Assembly: GCA_045603085.1 (NCBI GenBank)
Contig: JAZULL010000011.1
Coordinates: forward strand, 1-34,776
DNA: 34,776 nucleotides
Direction: 5' to 3'
Source: SVQP01 sp045603085
GTDB taxonomy: Bacteria > Bacillota > Clostridia > Oscillospirales > CAG-272
Numbering within the stretch: position 1 is the first letter of the stretch; every line of letters begins with the position of its first letter. Of this stretch, positions 1-8,190 are shown one piece after another. The notes under the pieces were generated by a model. That model worked only from the letters and a program-made list of their open reading frames with translations. It was not told the DNA's origin and searched no databases. The position numbers and the translations under genes were made by a program.

Positions 1-64
1 CCCCAAACCGGAGGTTTTGGTATGTAAAAAAGGGCGGGCTCACCGGTCGGTTCAGAAAAAAAAC

Positions 65-89
65 GCGGGTGACCCTTGGTCCCCCTACG
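65..89 (-). repeat. Short GC-rich hairpin repeat (copy 1)
   Basis: Read on the minus strand this begins GTAGGGGGACC and ends in CCCGC, with a bulged GACC/GGTC plus GGG/CCC stem. It resembles the GTAGGG-led elements at 10584-10609 and 13075-13208. It lies just past the stop of the MBL-fold gene. Bases 1-64 show only a small imperfect hairpin (about 2-20) and no gene. Confidence 0.45.
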
Positions 90-95
90 TTTAAC

Positions 96-923
96 TTATT
101 CTTGTGCCAGATCAATGACCTGCGTGCCGTCGATCATGAGATAATGCTTCTTGACACAGCGCAACGAGCTGATCCAGCCGCGCACGATAACGGTCTGGAA
201 AACGTTGGTATCGTAGCCGCCCGGGCCCATGTTGTTCCAAACCCACGAGGGCGTCGGCCACAGACAAAAGGAGGGCTTGATCGCCTCGTAGCATTCCTTG
301 TCCACGCCGCCCTGACCGTGGTGTGCCATCTGCACGTAGTCAGCCTTGACCGTCTCGGGTGCGGTCTTGGCAAGCAGCTGCTTACCGCCGGCAACCGCAA
401 GGTCGCCAAGGAACAGAATGCTCTTGCCGTCTGCCTCGAAGCGGAATACGGTCGAGGAATCGTTGATGTAGGGCAGATCCTCATCATAAGTACGGAGCAC
501 GCGAACCGTCACGTTGCCGCCGTCATAGCTGTAAACGTCACCTTCTGTCGCCGTCACCACGGGAATGCCGCTTGCGGCTACGGTCTCTTTGAAAATCGTG
601 ATCCATTCGGCCGAGGACTTGCAGCTTTGGATGGGCTCGTATTTGGTGATAAACTCATCCGAGGGGAAGTTGAAGCAGACCTTGTCGATCCTGATATCGG
701 GGTGCTCCTGCAGTATGGTCAGGAAGCAACCGAAATGGTCGTCGTGAAAGTGGGTCAGAAACCAGGTGTCCACGTGGCCGCCCAGCTCCTTGAGATATTC
801 GTATAAGTAGGGAGCCTCAGAGGGAAAACCGCCGTCCAGCATCAGAACGGTATCGCCACTCTCTAAAATAAAGGACGTATTGATGGTGTCGGTCACCGAT
901 TTCAGAAAATGCAGCTTTGCCAT
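96..923 (-). CDS. MBL-fold metallo-hydrolase (ComEC C-terminal-like)
   Basis: A 275-residue protein with the metallo-beta-lactamase signature THFHDDHFG at residues 57-65 (metal ligands H58, H60, D62, H63). Later come FLGDL (ligand Asp) and AHHGQGG (ligand His), the order seen in MBL domains related to the C-terminal part of ComEC. No signal peptide or membrane segment is visible, so it is probably a soluble cytoplasmic hydrolase of unknown substrate, possibly a phosphodiester or nucleotide. An AAGGAG ribosome binding site precedes the ATG. The gap to the upstream metallophosphoesterase gene is only 15 bases, so it is probably the last gene of the GH43-glnA-phosphoesterase operon. The family is secure from the motif; the substrate is not known. 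Confidence 0.85.
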   Translation of the reverse strand: MAKLHFLKSVTDTINTSFILESGDTVLMLDGGFPSEAPYLYEYLKELGGHVDTWFLTHFHDDHFGCFLTILQEHPDIRIDKVCFNFPSDEFITKYEPIQSCKSSAEWITIFKETVAASGIPVVTATEGDVYSYDGGNVTVRVLRTYDEDLPYINDSSTVFRFEADGKSILFLGDLAVAGGKQLLAKTAPETVKADYVQMAHHGQGGVDKECYEAIKPSFCLWPTPSWVWNNMGPGGYDTNVFQTVIVRGWISSLRCVKKHYLMIDGTQVIDLAQE

Positions 924-938
924 ATAGTTCTCCTTGTT

Positions 939-1784
939 TTATTGCTCCCGGCAGGTCAACGTTACCACCACGAGCTCGGGTCTGTTATTGAATCGTAAAG
1001 GGAAAGAGCTGTTGCCAATGCCGCGGCTGACCACCATGTTGGCATTTCCGTAGGTATAAACGCCGCTGTCGTACTCGGGAAAAACACCCTGACCGGGGGC
1101 GTAAAGCCCGCCAACCAAGGGCAAACGGAACTGCCCGCCATGGGCATGCCCCGAAAAGGTCACGTCAATGCCCGCAGCCGCATAGCGGTCGAAATTCTCG
1201 GGTCGGTGTGATAGCATGATGGCAAATCCGTCACCCGCCAAGTCGCGCATCTGCTCGGGGGCATGAAGCACGCCTTCATAATTGGGGTCGTCCAATCCCA
1301 AAAGGGTAATGCTCCCACCATCGTGCTCCAGCGTGACCGCCTCATTGTGCAACACCGTCACGCCGATCTTTTGCACCTGCTCTTCAAACTCGAAATAATC
1401 GGCGCGCTCGATGGCGGATTCGTGATTGCCCGTGATCATATAGCAGGGAGCGATCTGCACAGCGCCGCGCAAAAATTCCAGCGCGATCTCTGTGTTTGTG
1501 CGGTGTGCGTCGATCAGGTCTCCCGTGATGACAATGATATCCGGCTGCGCGCTCTTTAGCATTGCAAGCAGCTTTTGGTTATCCGTTCCCATCTCTGCAT
1601 TGTGCAGATCGGATATCTGTGCAATACGAAATCCGTCAAATTCCTGCGGCAGGCGCGTGCTGATTACGGTGTAATCGGTGCGCTCCGGAGCCGTGTTTGC
1701 CCAGATCACCCAGCCGCCGAATGCCACACAGAGAATCAGCAAGCCGCACAGCGCAGTAAATAAATACTGTTTTCTTTTGCTCAT
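939..1784 (-). CDS. Membrane-anchored metallophosphoesterase (YaeI/YkuE-like)
   Basis: A 281-residue calcineurin-like phosphoesterase. Residues about 8-28 form one hydrophobic segment, so the catalytic part is probably anchored on the outer face of the membrane. The dimetal motifs appear in order: SDLHN (D59, H61), TGDLID (D89), TGNHE (N120, H121), LSHRPE and SGHAHGGQ. Family members such as E. coli YaeI and B. subtilis YkuE act on phosphodiester or pyrophosphate bonds, including lipid substrates; the substrate here is unknown. Its ATG shares one base with the TAA of the glutamine synthetase gene (TAATG), pointing to translational coupling. The MBL-fold gene follows 15 bases downstream. Confidence 0.88.
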   Translation of the reverse strand: MSKRKQYLFTALCGLLILCVAFGGWVIWANTAPERTDYTVISTRLPQEFDGFRIAQISDLHNAEMGTDNQKLLAMLKSAQPDIIVITGDLIDAHRTNTEIALEFLRGAVQIAPCYMITGNHESAIERADYFEFEEQVQKIGVTVLHNEAVTLEHDGGSITLLGLDDPNYEGVLHAPEQMRDLAGDGFAIMLSHRPENFDRYAAAGIDVTFSGHAHGGQFRLPLVGGLYAPGQGVFPEYDSGVYTYGNANMVVSRGIGNSSFPLRFNNRPELVVVTLTCREQ

Positions 1785-3208
1785 TACAGATTATAATATC
1801 TCTCAAATTCTGCGGGATGAGGAATGGCGGCCATGGCTCTGCATTCCTCTCGCTTGGTCTTGATAAAGTTGTTCAAAAGCTCGATGGGGAATACACCGCC
1901 CTCGGTAAGATAGTCGTGGTCTGCCTCCAGCGCGTCCAGCGCCTCGGAGAGCGAGGTGGGCAGGTGGCGCAACTTGGCCTTTTCCTCATCCGAGAGGTGA
2001 TAGAGGTTGACGTCGTAGGGACCCCAGCCCATGGCGTGAGGATCGATTTTGTTCTTGATGCCGTCAAGACCTGCCATCAGAATGGCGGCGTAGCAGAAAT
2101 AGGGGTTGCAGGTCGCATCGGGATTGCGAAGCTCAAAGCGACGCTTCTCGGGCGACTTTGCATAAGCGGGAATACGGATGACCGCACTTCGGTTGGAGGT
2201 GGCATATCCCACGGTTACGGGTGCTTCAAAGCCGGGAACCAGACGCTTGAAGGAGTTGGTGCTGGGATTGGTCAGCGCGCAAAGGGAAGCGATGTGCTTA
2301 AGCAGGCCGCCCATGAAATAGTGTGCGGTTTCGCTCAGGTGCGCATATCCGTTGTCGTCCGAGAATACCGGCTTGCCATCCTTGAACAGCAGCATGTGCA
2401 CGTGCATGCCGCTGCCGGCCTCACCGTAAATGGGCTTGGGCATAAAGGTGGCGGATTTGCCGTACTTGAGCGCGGTGTTGTGAATGATATATTTGATCAT
2501 CATGGTCGCGTCTGCCATGTGCACCACCTCACCAAGCTGCGGCTCGATCTCAAACTGACCCGAAGCGGCCACCTCGGGGTGGTGATAGTTGATCTCAATG
2601 CCCGCATCCAGCATGTGCATGCACACCTCGCTTCTGGCTTCGTAAGCGCGGTCAAAGGGCTTTGCAATGTGGTAAGCCTTCTGCTTGGGCACGATCACGC
2701 CCTGACCCTGCACGGCGCTGTTGAAATAGGACTGCTCGGCGTCAAGAGAAGCGCCGATATAGTTGGGAGAGACCTCCCAGCCCACCTGATCGAACAGGTA
2801 GAATTCAAACTCGGGCAGAATCTGCATGGTGACGGCAACGCCGCTGGCCTGCATGGGGGCGACCGCCGCCTTGATAATGTTTCTGGGGTACTGCGAGAGC
2901 GGCTTGTTCTCGGGGGATGCAATGATCATGGCGTCGCCCGTCATGGAAAGCGTGGGGATCTCGCAGAAGGGATCGATCACCGCCGTGTCGGGGTCGGGAA
3001 TAAATACCATGTCGCTCTTTTCCACCACAGCATAGCCGTAGTTGGAGGCGTCAAAGCCGATGCCGCTTTTCATCACTTCCTCGGAAAAATTCTGTGCGGG
3101 AATGGTGACGTGACGGTACTGACCGTGTATGTCCACCATTTTGAAATCCACCATCTTGATCCCATTCTCGCGGATCATGCTCATAATATCCTGTACGCTT
3201 TTTGCCAT
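1784..3208 (-). CDS. glnA: Type I glutamine synthetase
   Basis: A 474-residue GS-I enzyme that makes glutamine from glutamate, ammonia and ATP in the cytosol. The beta-grasp N-terminus (VDFKMVDIHGQ) is followed by the catalytic motifs PEFEFYLFD, the ATP-binding KPIYGEAGSGMHVH, the glutamate flap region NPSTNSFKRLVPG and NRSAVIRIP. Near the C-terminus the sequence NLYHL places Tyr403 where GSI-beta enzymes carry their adenylylation Tyr. Overall length and C-terminus (HPAEFERYY) are like the enterobacterial enzyme, but whether it is adenylylated cannot be judged without a glnE gene. An AAAGGAG site precedes the ATG. It lies 12 bases behind the GH43 gene and overlaps the phosphoesterase start, an unusual operon partner for glnA. 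Confidence 0.96.
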   Translation of the reverse strand: MAKSVQDIMSMIRENGIKMVDFKMVDIHGQYRHVTIPAQNFSEEVMKSGIGFDASNYGYAVVEKSDMVFIPDPDTAVIDPFCEIPTLSMTGDAMIIASPENKPLSQYPRNIIKAAVAPMQASGVAVTMQILPEFEFYLFDQVGWEVSPNYIGASLDAEQSYFNSAVQGQGVIVPKQKAYHIAKPFDRAYEARSEVCMHMLDAGIEINYHHPEVAASGQFEIEPQLGEVVHMADATMMIKYIIHNTALKYGKSATFMPKPIYGEAGSGMHVHMLLFKDGKPVFSDDNGYAHLSETAHYFMGGLLKHIASLCALTNPSTNSFKRLVPGFEAPVTVGYATSNRSAVIRIPAYAKSPEKRRFELRNPDATCNPYFCYAAILMAGLDGIKNKIDPHAMGWGPYDVNLYHLSDEEKAKLRHLPTSLSEALDALEADHDYLTEGGVFPIELLNNFIKTKREECRAMAAIPHPAEFERYYNL

Positions 3209-3220
3209 TGTAAAACTCCT

Positions 3221-4810
3221 TTATTTGTCTTTTTTGATATCTTGGTACGTAAAGCTGAAAAAGTCCGCATGCTGTCGCTTGCCGGAGAGATCCTGACAAG
3301 CCATACCCACCAGCGTGCCGGTGTGTCCCTCGTGACCGATCTCGCTGTATCCCTCGTCGGCAAGGTTGGAGCAATCCATCCGTTGCCCGACGGGAACGAA
3401 TTGCGCGCCGTCGGCAGAGAAGGAAAACTGCAGCGTGCAGCCCTCAATGCGAGCGCGAAGCCATATTGCACCGTCGCCCTCGATTGTGAAAGCACCTCCG
3501 ATCGGCTCGGAAAAGCGCAGATTGTCACGCACGCATAGTCGCAACGCGCGCGTTCCGTCGTTTTCGCGACTCAGATAGAGGTAGAAGAAATTGAAGGTGT
3601 CGTAGAATACGGTCAAGCCCGCCATTTGCTGGAAATCCTGCGGGTCAAATTGCATTTTGACCGTCACTTCACAGCAATGTGACAGGATGCGCCGTGCAAC
3701 CATGGCTTGCAGGTCGTGCGAGGTGATCGACTGATGCCCGTAAAGCCGCAAGCAGCCGGGGCGCTCCGAAAGCGAGCCGATGCACGACAGCGGCACGCGC
3801 AGGGTTTTGTATCGCTCGGGCAAGTCCTTGCAATCAAACGTATCCGTCAGGGGCAGGGGCTCTGTCGGCACGCTCGGCATGTCCACGTCAACCTCGGGAG
3901 AGGGAACGGTGCCGCCGTTCTGCAGGCGCAACCAGCCGTCCTTGTCCCAGTACAGCCTTGCAAGCGCAGTCTCGCGACCAAGGATGCAGCGCTTGCGCTC
4001 TCCGATCGGTCTGCCGCAAAGGTATACCATGTAAGGCGTGCCATCGGGGCCCTCGGTCAGCGAGCCGTGTCCCGCACGCTGCAGAGGTGCATCCGTCACG
4101 TGGCGCGTGGTCAGCACCGGCATGGGATCGGTTTGGTAAGGGCCGTCTATATTGCGCGAGCGTGCAAGTCGCACGCCGTGATTATAAAGAGTGCCTCCCT
4201 CGGCAAACAGCAGGTAATAATAGCCGTCCCTGAAAAACAGATGCGGGGCCTCGGTGCAACCGATATCCGTACCGCTGTAAATGTTTTTGACCTCTCCCAC
4301 AAGCCGTTGCTCGGATACCGAGTATTCCTGCAAGAGAATGCCCCCAAAGGGATGGTTTTCAAGTCTGTGATCCCAGAGCATGTTGAGCAGATATTTCTTG
4401 CCGTCCGGTGCATGAAACAGCGAGGGATCAAAGCCGCTGGAATTGAGATAGATGGGCTCGGACCATTCACCGCTGAAAATATCGGTGGTGGTGACCATAT
4501 AATTTGGCGTGTCCTTGAAAATGCCGTGATAGTTGCGCACGACCGTGTAGATCAGATAGTACGTGCCGTCGCAAAAGGTCAGGCAGGGCGCCCATATACC
4601 ACCTGAATTGGGGCATCCGCGCAGATCCAACTGCGAGGTGTGGCGCAAAGGGCAGGGAATCTCGCGCCAATGCACAAGGTCGCGCGAATGATAAAGCTGC
4701 ACGCCGGGAACCCAGACAAAGGTGGAAGTGGCCAAAAAATAATCCTCTCCCACGCGGCAGATGCAGGGATCGGGATGAAACCCGGGCAGGATCGGGTTAC
4801 AAGCAAGCAT
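3221..4810 (-). CDS. Glycoside hydrolase family 43, beta-xylosidase-like
   Basis: A 529-residue two-domain enzyme. The N-terminal five-bladed propeller begins NPILPGFHPDP, the hallmark of GH43 beta-xylosidases, with predicted base D14, pKa modulator D128 (SGFDPSLF) and acid E187 (GCTEAPHLF). From about residue 320 a concanavalin-like beta-sandwich typical of the C-terminal domain of xylosidases follows. No signal peptide is present, so it probably cleaves imported xylo-oligosaccharides or arabinoxylan fragments in the cytoplasm. The start is supported by AAAGGAG just upstream and a promoter at 4844-4871. It is divergent from the TetR regulator and heads a run of four minus-strand genes. Xylosidase versus arabinofuranosidase specificity cannot be settled from sequence alone. 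Confidence 0.92.
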   Translation of the reverse strand: MLACNPILPGFHPDPCICRVGEDYFLATSTFVWVPGVQLYHSRDLVHWREIPCPLRHTSQLDLRGCPNSGGIWAPCLTFCDGTYYLIYTVVRNYHGIFKDTPNYMVTTTDIFSGEWSEPIYLNSSGFDPSLFHAPDGKKYLLNMLWDHRLENHPFGGILLQEYSVSEQRLVGEVKNIYSGTDIGCTEAPHLFFRDGYYYLLFAEGGTLYNHGVRLARSRNIDGPYQTDPMPVLTTRHVTDAPLQRAGHGSLTEGPDGTPYMVYLCGRPIGERKRCILGRETALARLYWDKDGWLRLQNGGTVPSPEVDVDMPSVPTEPLPLTDTFDCKDLPERYKTLRVPLSCIGSLSERPGCLRLYGHQSITSHDLQAMVARRILSHCCEVTVKMQFDPQDFQQMAGLTVFYDTFNFFYLYLSRENDGTRALRLCVRDNLRFSEPIGGAFTIEGDGAIWLRARIEGCTLQFSFSADGAQFVPVGQRMDCSNLADEGYSEIGHEGHTGTLVGMACQDLSGKRQHADFFSFTYQDIKKDK

Positions 4811-4843
4811 GCCGTCGTCTCCTTTAGTAAAGTGTATATCAAT

Positions 4844-4871
4844 ATTATATCACATTTTCGCCAATCGTCAA
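4844..4871 (-). promoter_or_regulatory. Promoter for the GH43-glnA operon
   Basis: On the minus strand TTGACG (4871-4866) is followed after 16 bases by TATAAT (4849-4844). It is the only good sigma-A promoter seen ahead of the four-gene minus-strand run. Confidence 0.75.
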
Positions 4872-4876
4872 TAAAA

Positions 4877-4925
4877 AGTGTGAAATAGTGTGAAATTTTC
4901 TCACATCTCTTGACATTTGTCACAT
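4877..4925. promoter_or_regulatory. Candidate shared operator between divergent promoters
   Basis: The 10-mer AGTGTGAAAT occurs twice in tandem (4877-4886, 4887-4896). TGTGA at 4889-4893 forms an inverted repeat with TCACA at 4901-4905, and a second TCACA lies at 4921-4925 inside the rightward promoter spacer. The block sits between two divergent promoters, a natural place for the neighbouring TetR protein to act on both. Binding is inferred from position and symmetry only. Confidence 0.5.
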
Positions 4926-4938
4926 AATCAACTATAAT
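4910..4938 (+). promoter_or_regulatory. Consensus sigma-A promoter for the tetR-fak-plsX operon
   Basis: TTGACA (4910-4915), a 17-base spacer and TATAAT (4933-4938) match consensus at all positions. The spacer contains a TCACA half-site of the candidate operator. Confidence 0.88.
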
Positions 4939-4979
4939 TGGATAAGCAACCAAAGTTGATTATTTTGAAAGGAGTTCGT

Positions 4980-5516
4980 ATGGATCTCAGAATCATCAAG
5001 ACCAAGCAACAGATCAAGCAGGCGTTTTTGTCCCTGCGCGATCAGTATGTACCCGAAAAGATCAAGGTCAAGGATATCTGTGAGCGGGCGAAAATCAATA
5101 AGACCACGTTTTATAAGCACTACGTGGATGCGCTGGATCTCGCCAACGAGATCGAGGAAAGCTGCATGGAAAAGCTGCTGAGTACGTTTTCCGAGAAAAA
5201 GAATCTGTTCGAGTCGCCCAAGGCTTACGTGCAGGGCTTACTTGGCGCGGTAGAGAAGCAGGCGGAGGAGCTTCGCACGGTTTATCGCGACCGCATGGAC
5301 GCATTTGTCGCAAAGCTGGAAAACCGACTTCTCCATTATTGCGTCGGCAACGAGCACAGCGCGGAGCGCCGCATGATCGCTACGTTTATGATCAGCGGAC
5401 TTGTCAGCGTTCTGGCACATTGGCTGTTTTCCAACGAGGGAAAGCTGCCCGATATCGTGGCAGTCACAGCTTACGTGGAACGCTTGACGGGTAGTCTGCT
5501 TTCCGTGACCAAATAA
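4980..5516 (+). CDS. TetR-family transcriptional regulator
   Basis: A 178-residue protein with an N-terminal TetR helix-turn-helix: KTKQQIKQAF, then KVKDICERAKINKTTFYKHY at about residues 27-46. The remainder is helical, as in the ligand-binding half of the family. The ATG at 4980 is chosen because AAAGGAG lies just upstream; an in-frame TTG at 4938 overlaps the promoter -10 and is rejected. It is the first gene of the fatty-acid kinase operon, 18 bases before fakA, and divergent from GH43. By position it is likely an autoregulator of acyl-lipid genes responding to a fatty acid or acyl thioester. That role is inference. Confidence 0.85.
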   Translation: MDLRIIKTKQQIKQAFLSLRDQYVPEKIKVKDICERAKINKTTFYKHYVDALDLANEIEESCMEKLLSTFSEKKNLFESPKAYVQGLLGAVEKQAEELRTVYRDRMDAFVAKLENRLLHYCVGNEHSAERRMIATFMISGLVSVLAHWLFSNEGKLPDIVAVTAYVERLTGSLLSVTK

Positions 5517-5534
5517 ATAAGGAGTATTGCAGAA

Positions 5535-7184
5535 ATGGATATCATAAAGCTTGACGAAGCTCTGGTGCGTAAGCTGCTGAAGGGCGGCGTGCAGGGGCTT
5601 CGTGCACAGATACTGACCATCAATGACCTCAACGTTTTTCCCGTTCCGGACGGTGACACCGGTACCAATATGACCAAAACGCTCGAGGGTGGACTTGCAC
5701 GCCTGCCCGAGGGAGAGGACGTCACGCTCGGTCAGCTGCTCTCGGCCTTTGCAAGAGGCTGCGTGCTGGGAGCACGCGGCAACTCGGGTGTCATTCTCTC
5801 GCAGTACGTCGCAGGTGTGAGTGCCGCGCTGGAGGATAAGACCGAGGCTGACGTGACCGAGGTCGCCGCCGCCCTTGTCGCGGGTGTGGATCGCGCCTAT
5901 CATGCGGTTTCCAATCCGGTGGAGGGAACTATTCTGACCGTCTTCCGCGAAAGCGCGAACTATACCTATGCCAATACCGATGCCGACACCACCCCCGAGC
6001 AAATGCTGACTCTGTGTCTGGAGGAGGCAAGAGCATCGCTGGCCCGCACCAAGGAAATGCTGCCCGTGCTGGCCGAGGCCGACGTGGTGGACAGCGGCGG
6101 CGCAGGCTACGTGGCCATTTTGGTGGGCATTTACGATGCGCTGACCGGCAAGACCAGCGATATCGGCAGCTACGACACAGCTCCCGCAACCGCCCCCGCG
6201 GTCAATTACGATCTGTTTACCACCGACAGCGATATCGGCTGGGGCTATTGCACCGAGTGCTTAGTCAGATTGCAGCGCGCCAAGGGCGACCCCGAGGCAT
6301 TTGATCTGGCGGCATTCACGGCAGCCCTTGAAGCCAAGGATTGCAATTCCATTGTCGCACTTCGCGACGGTGACGTGCTCAAGGTGCACGCGCATACCGT
6401 CACCCCCGGTGACGTGCTGTTCTTATGCCAGCAGTTCGGCGAATTTTTGGAGGTCAAGATCGAGAACATGACGCTCCAGCACTCCGAGAGAGCCGTGGAG
6501 AAAAAGAAAAAGGCGCATAAGACCTACGGCGTGATCGCCGTGGCTTGCGGCGAGGGCATGCACACACTCTTTAGCGAGCTGGGCGCGGATATCATCATAG
6601 ACGGCGGTCAGACCGCTAACCCCAGCGCCGAGGATTTCCTGGACGCCATGGCCGAGCTGGACGCAGATCATATCCTGATCCTGCCCAATAACGGTAACAT
6701 TCTGCTGACCGCACATCAGGCCGCAAGCCTTTGGGAGAGCGGGGACGTGCGCGTCGTACCCACCAAGTCCTTTCCGCAGGGCTTTGCCGCACTGTCCGTG
6801 TTCAACGCAGTCATTGGCGACGTTGACGACTTGGTCTCCGATATGACCGACGCCAAGGATGCAGTGGCATCGGGTGAGATCACCTGGGCTATCCGTGACA
6901 CCGCGATCGGCGGCGTGCAGGTCAAAAAGGGCGATATGATCGGAATTTTGGACGGCGAGCTGGTCTGCTCCTGCGCCGATGAGGCCGAGGCCATGCGGCA
7001 GATGCTGGGGGCCATCGAGGACATCGAGGATCGCGAGATCCTGACCTTGTTTGTGGGCAACGGTGTCACCGAGGACGAGAGAGCCGCCATGACCGAGATG
7101 ATCGAGGAAGAATTTGAAGATTTAAGCGTGGACGTGTACGTGGGAGGCCAGGAGGTCTACCGCTACCTCGTCGCCGTGGAATAA
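5535..7184 (+). CDS. fakA: Fatty acid kinase catalytic subunit (DAK2 domain)
   Basis: A 549-residue protein with an N-terminal DAK2 nucleotide-binding domain (NVFPVPDGDTGTNM at residues 33-46, with metal ligands around D39 and D41; GARGNSGVILSQ further on). A middle domain and a C-terminal DegV-like/DAK1-type domain follow, as in Staphylococcus FakA (about 550 residues). In this pathway FakA phosphorylates a fatty acid held by FakB, giving acyl-phosphate that PlsY uses directly or PlsX converts to acyl-ACP. The next two genes, plsX and a DegV/FakB gene, support this assignment over a plain dihydroxyacetone kinase. AAGGAG precedes the ATG by 10 bases. Confidence 0.93.
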   Translation: MDIIKLDEALVRKLLKGGVQGLRAQILTINDLNVFPVPDGDTGTNMTKTLEGGLARLPEGEDVTLGQLLSAFARGCVLGARGNSGVILSQYVAGVSAALEDKTEADVTEVAAALVAGVDRAYHAVSNPVEGTILTVFRESANYTYANTDADTTPEQMLTLCLEEARASLARTKEMLPVLAEADVVDSGGAGYVAILVGIYDALTGKTSDIGSYDTAPATAPAVNYDLFTTDSDIGWGYCTECLVRLQRAKGDPEAFDLAAFTAALEAKDCNSIVALRDGDVLKVHAHTVTPGDVLFLCQQFGEFLEVKIENMTLQHSERAVEKKKKAHKTYGVIAVACGEGMHTLFSELGADIIIDGGQTANPSAEDFLDAMAELDADHILILPNNGNILLTAHQAASLWESGDVRVVPTKSFPQGFAALSVFNAVIGDVDDLVSDMTDAKDAVASGEITWAIRDTAIGGVQVKKGDMIGILDGELVCSCADEAEAMRQMLGAIEDIEDREILTLFVGNGVTEDERAAMTEMIEEEFEDLSVDVYVGGQEVYRYLVAVE

Positions 7185-7201
7185 GTAATAAGGAGTTTGC
7201 T

Positions 7202-8179
7202 ATGATCAAAATCGCGATTGATACACTTGGAAACGATAAGGGCCCCGAGGTCATTGTCGAGGGTGCTGTCATGGCTCTGCAGGCCAATGACGATCTGTCC
7301 GTGGTACTGTACGGCGATCAGGCTGTCATCGAGGCAAAGCTTGCCGAGCTGACCTACGACGCCGCGCGTCTGGAGGTCGTCCACGCGCCCGATGCCGTCA
7401 CCAATTATGACAATCCCATGCAAGCCATCTTCCAAAAGCCGGACGCCTCGATCGTCAAGGGCTTGCAGGAGCTTGGAAAGCGCGAGGATCTGTTCGGTCT
7501 GGTCAGCGCAGGCTCGACCGGCGCGCTGATCGCAGGCGCACTTCGCTACGTTCCCGCAAAGCAGCTCAAGCGTCCTGCGCTGGCGGCTATTCTGCCTGCA
7601 GCCAAGGGTGGCTATACCTGCCTGGTGGACACGGGGGCTAACATCGACTGCACCGCCTCCCAGCTGGTAGACTTTGCACACATGGGTGCGGAGCTGATGC
7701 AAAAATATTATAACGTGGAAAATCCCAGAGTCGGTCTGCTGTCCAACGGCACCGAGGAAACCAAAGGCAACAAGCTGGTCAAGGAGACCCATCAGCTGCT
7801 CAAGGTGGAACAGGGACTCAACTTTGTTGGTAACATTGAGGGTACAAATGCGCTGTCCGGCGACTGCGACGTGCTGGTCGCAGAGGGCTTTGCGGGCAAT
7901 CAGGTGCTCAAGAACTCCGAGGGTATTGCAAGACGCATCATCACCGACGTGGTGGTGTACGGCAAAAAGACCGGCAACCCCGAGATCATGAAGCTTGTGC
8001 AGTACCTGCTGGGCGTGTACGACTTCAATGCGTTGGGCGGCGCGATCCTGCTTGGCGTAGGTAAGCCCGTGGTCAAGGCACGCGGCTCTGCCAATGCGGA
8101 TTCGATCAAGAATACCTCTGAGATCCTGCTCAACATGGCACAGAACAGAGACATTTTCTACGGAAAAGATATCAGATAG
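7202..8179 (+). CDS. plsX: Phosphate acyltransferase PlsX
   Basis: A 325-residue protein that interconverts acyl-ACP and acyl-phosphate, the first step toward phosphatidic acid in most Gram-positives. The N-terminus DTLGNDKGPEVIVEGA is the family's usual DAMGGDhaP start in diverged form. GAILLGV near residue 285 and the ending ARGSANADSIKN are characteristic. Length fits the family (about 330). AAGGAG precedes the ATG. It sits between the fatty acid kinase genes, and an ACP gene lies later in the operon, so enzyme and carrier are encoded together. Confidence 0.92.
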   Translation: MIKIAIDTLGNDKGPEVIVEGAVMALQANDDLSVVLYGDQAVIEAKLAELTYDAARLEVVHAPDAVTNYDNPMQAIFQKPDASIVKGLQELGKREDLFGLVSAGSTGALIAGALRYVPAKQLKRPALAAILPAAKGGYTCLVDTGANIDCTASQLVDFAHMGAELMQKYYNVENPRVGLLSNGTEETKGNKLVKETHQLLKVEQGLNFVGNIEGTNALSGDCDVLVAEGFAGNQVLKNSEGIARRIITDVVVYGKKTGNPEIMKLVQYLLGVYDFNALGGAILLGVGKPVVKARGSANADSIKNTSEILLNMAQNRDIFYGKDIR

Positions 8180-8190
8180 GGAGAAACGTC

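Noticed and set aside
1817..3538. Long open frame opposite glutamine synthetase and GH43
   Set aside because: It mirrors two well-supported genes, has no ribosome binding site, and its translation is a low-complexity mix rich in His, Val and Gly typical of antisense frames.
4889..4905. CRP-like site (TGTGA and TCACA arms)
   Set aside because: The spacing is seven bases rather than the six of a CRP site, and the host type rarely uses CRP this way; kept only as a candidate operator.
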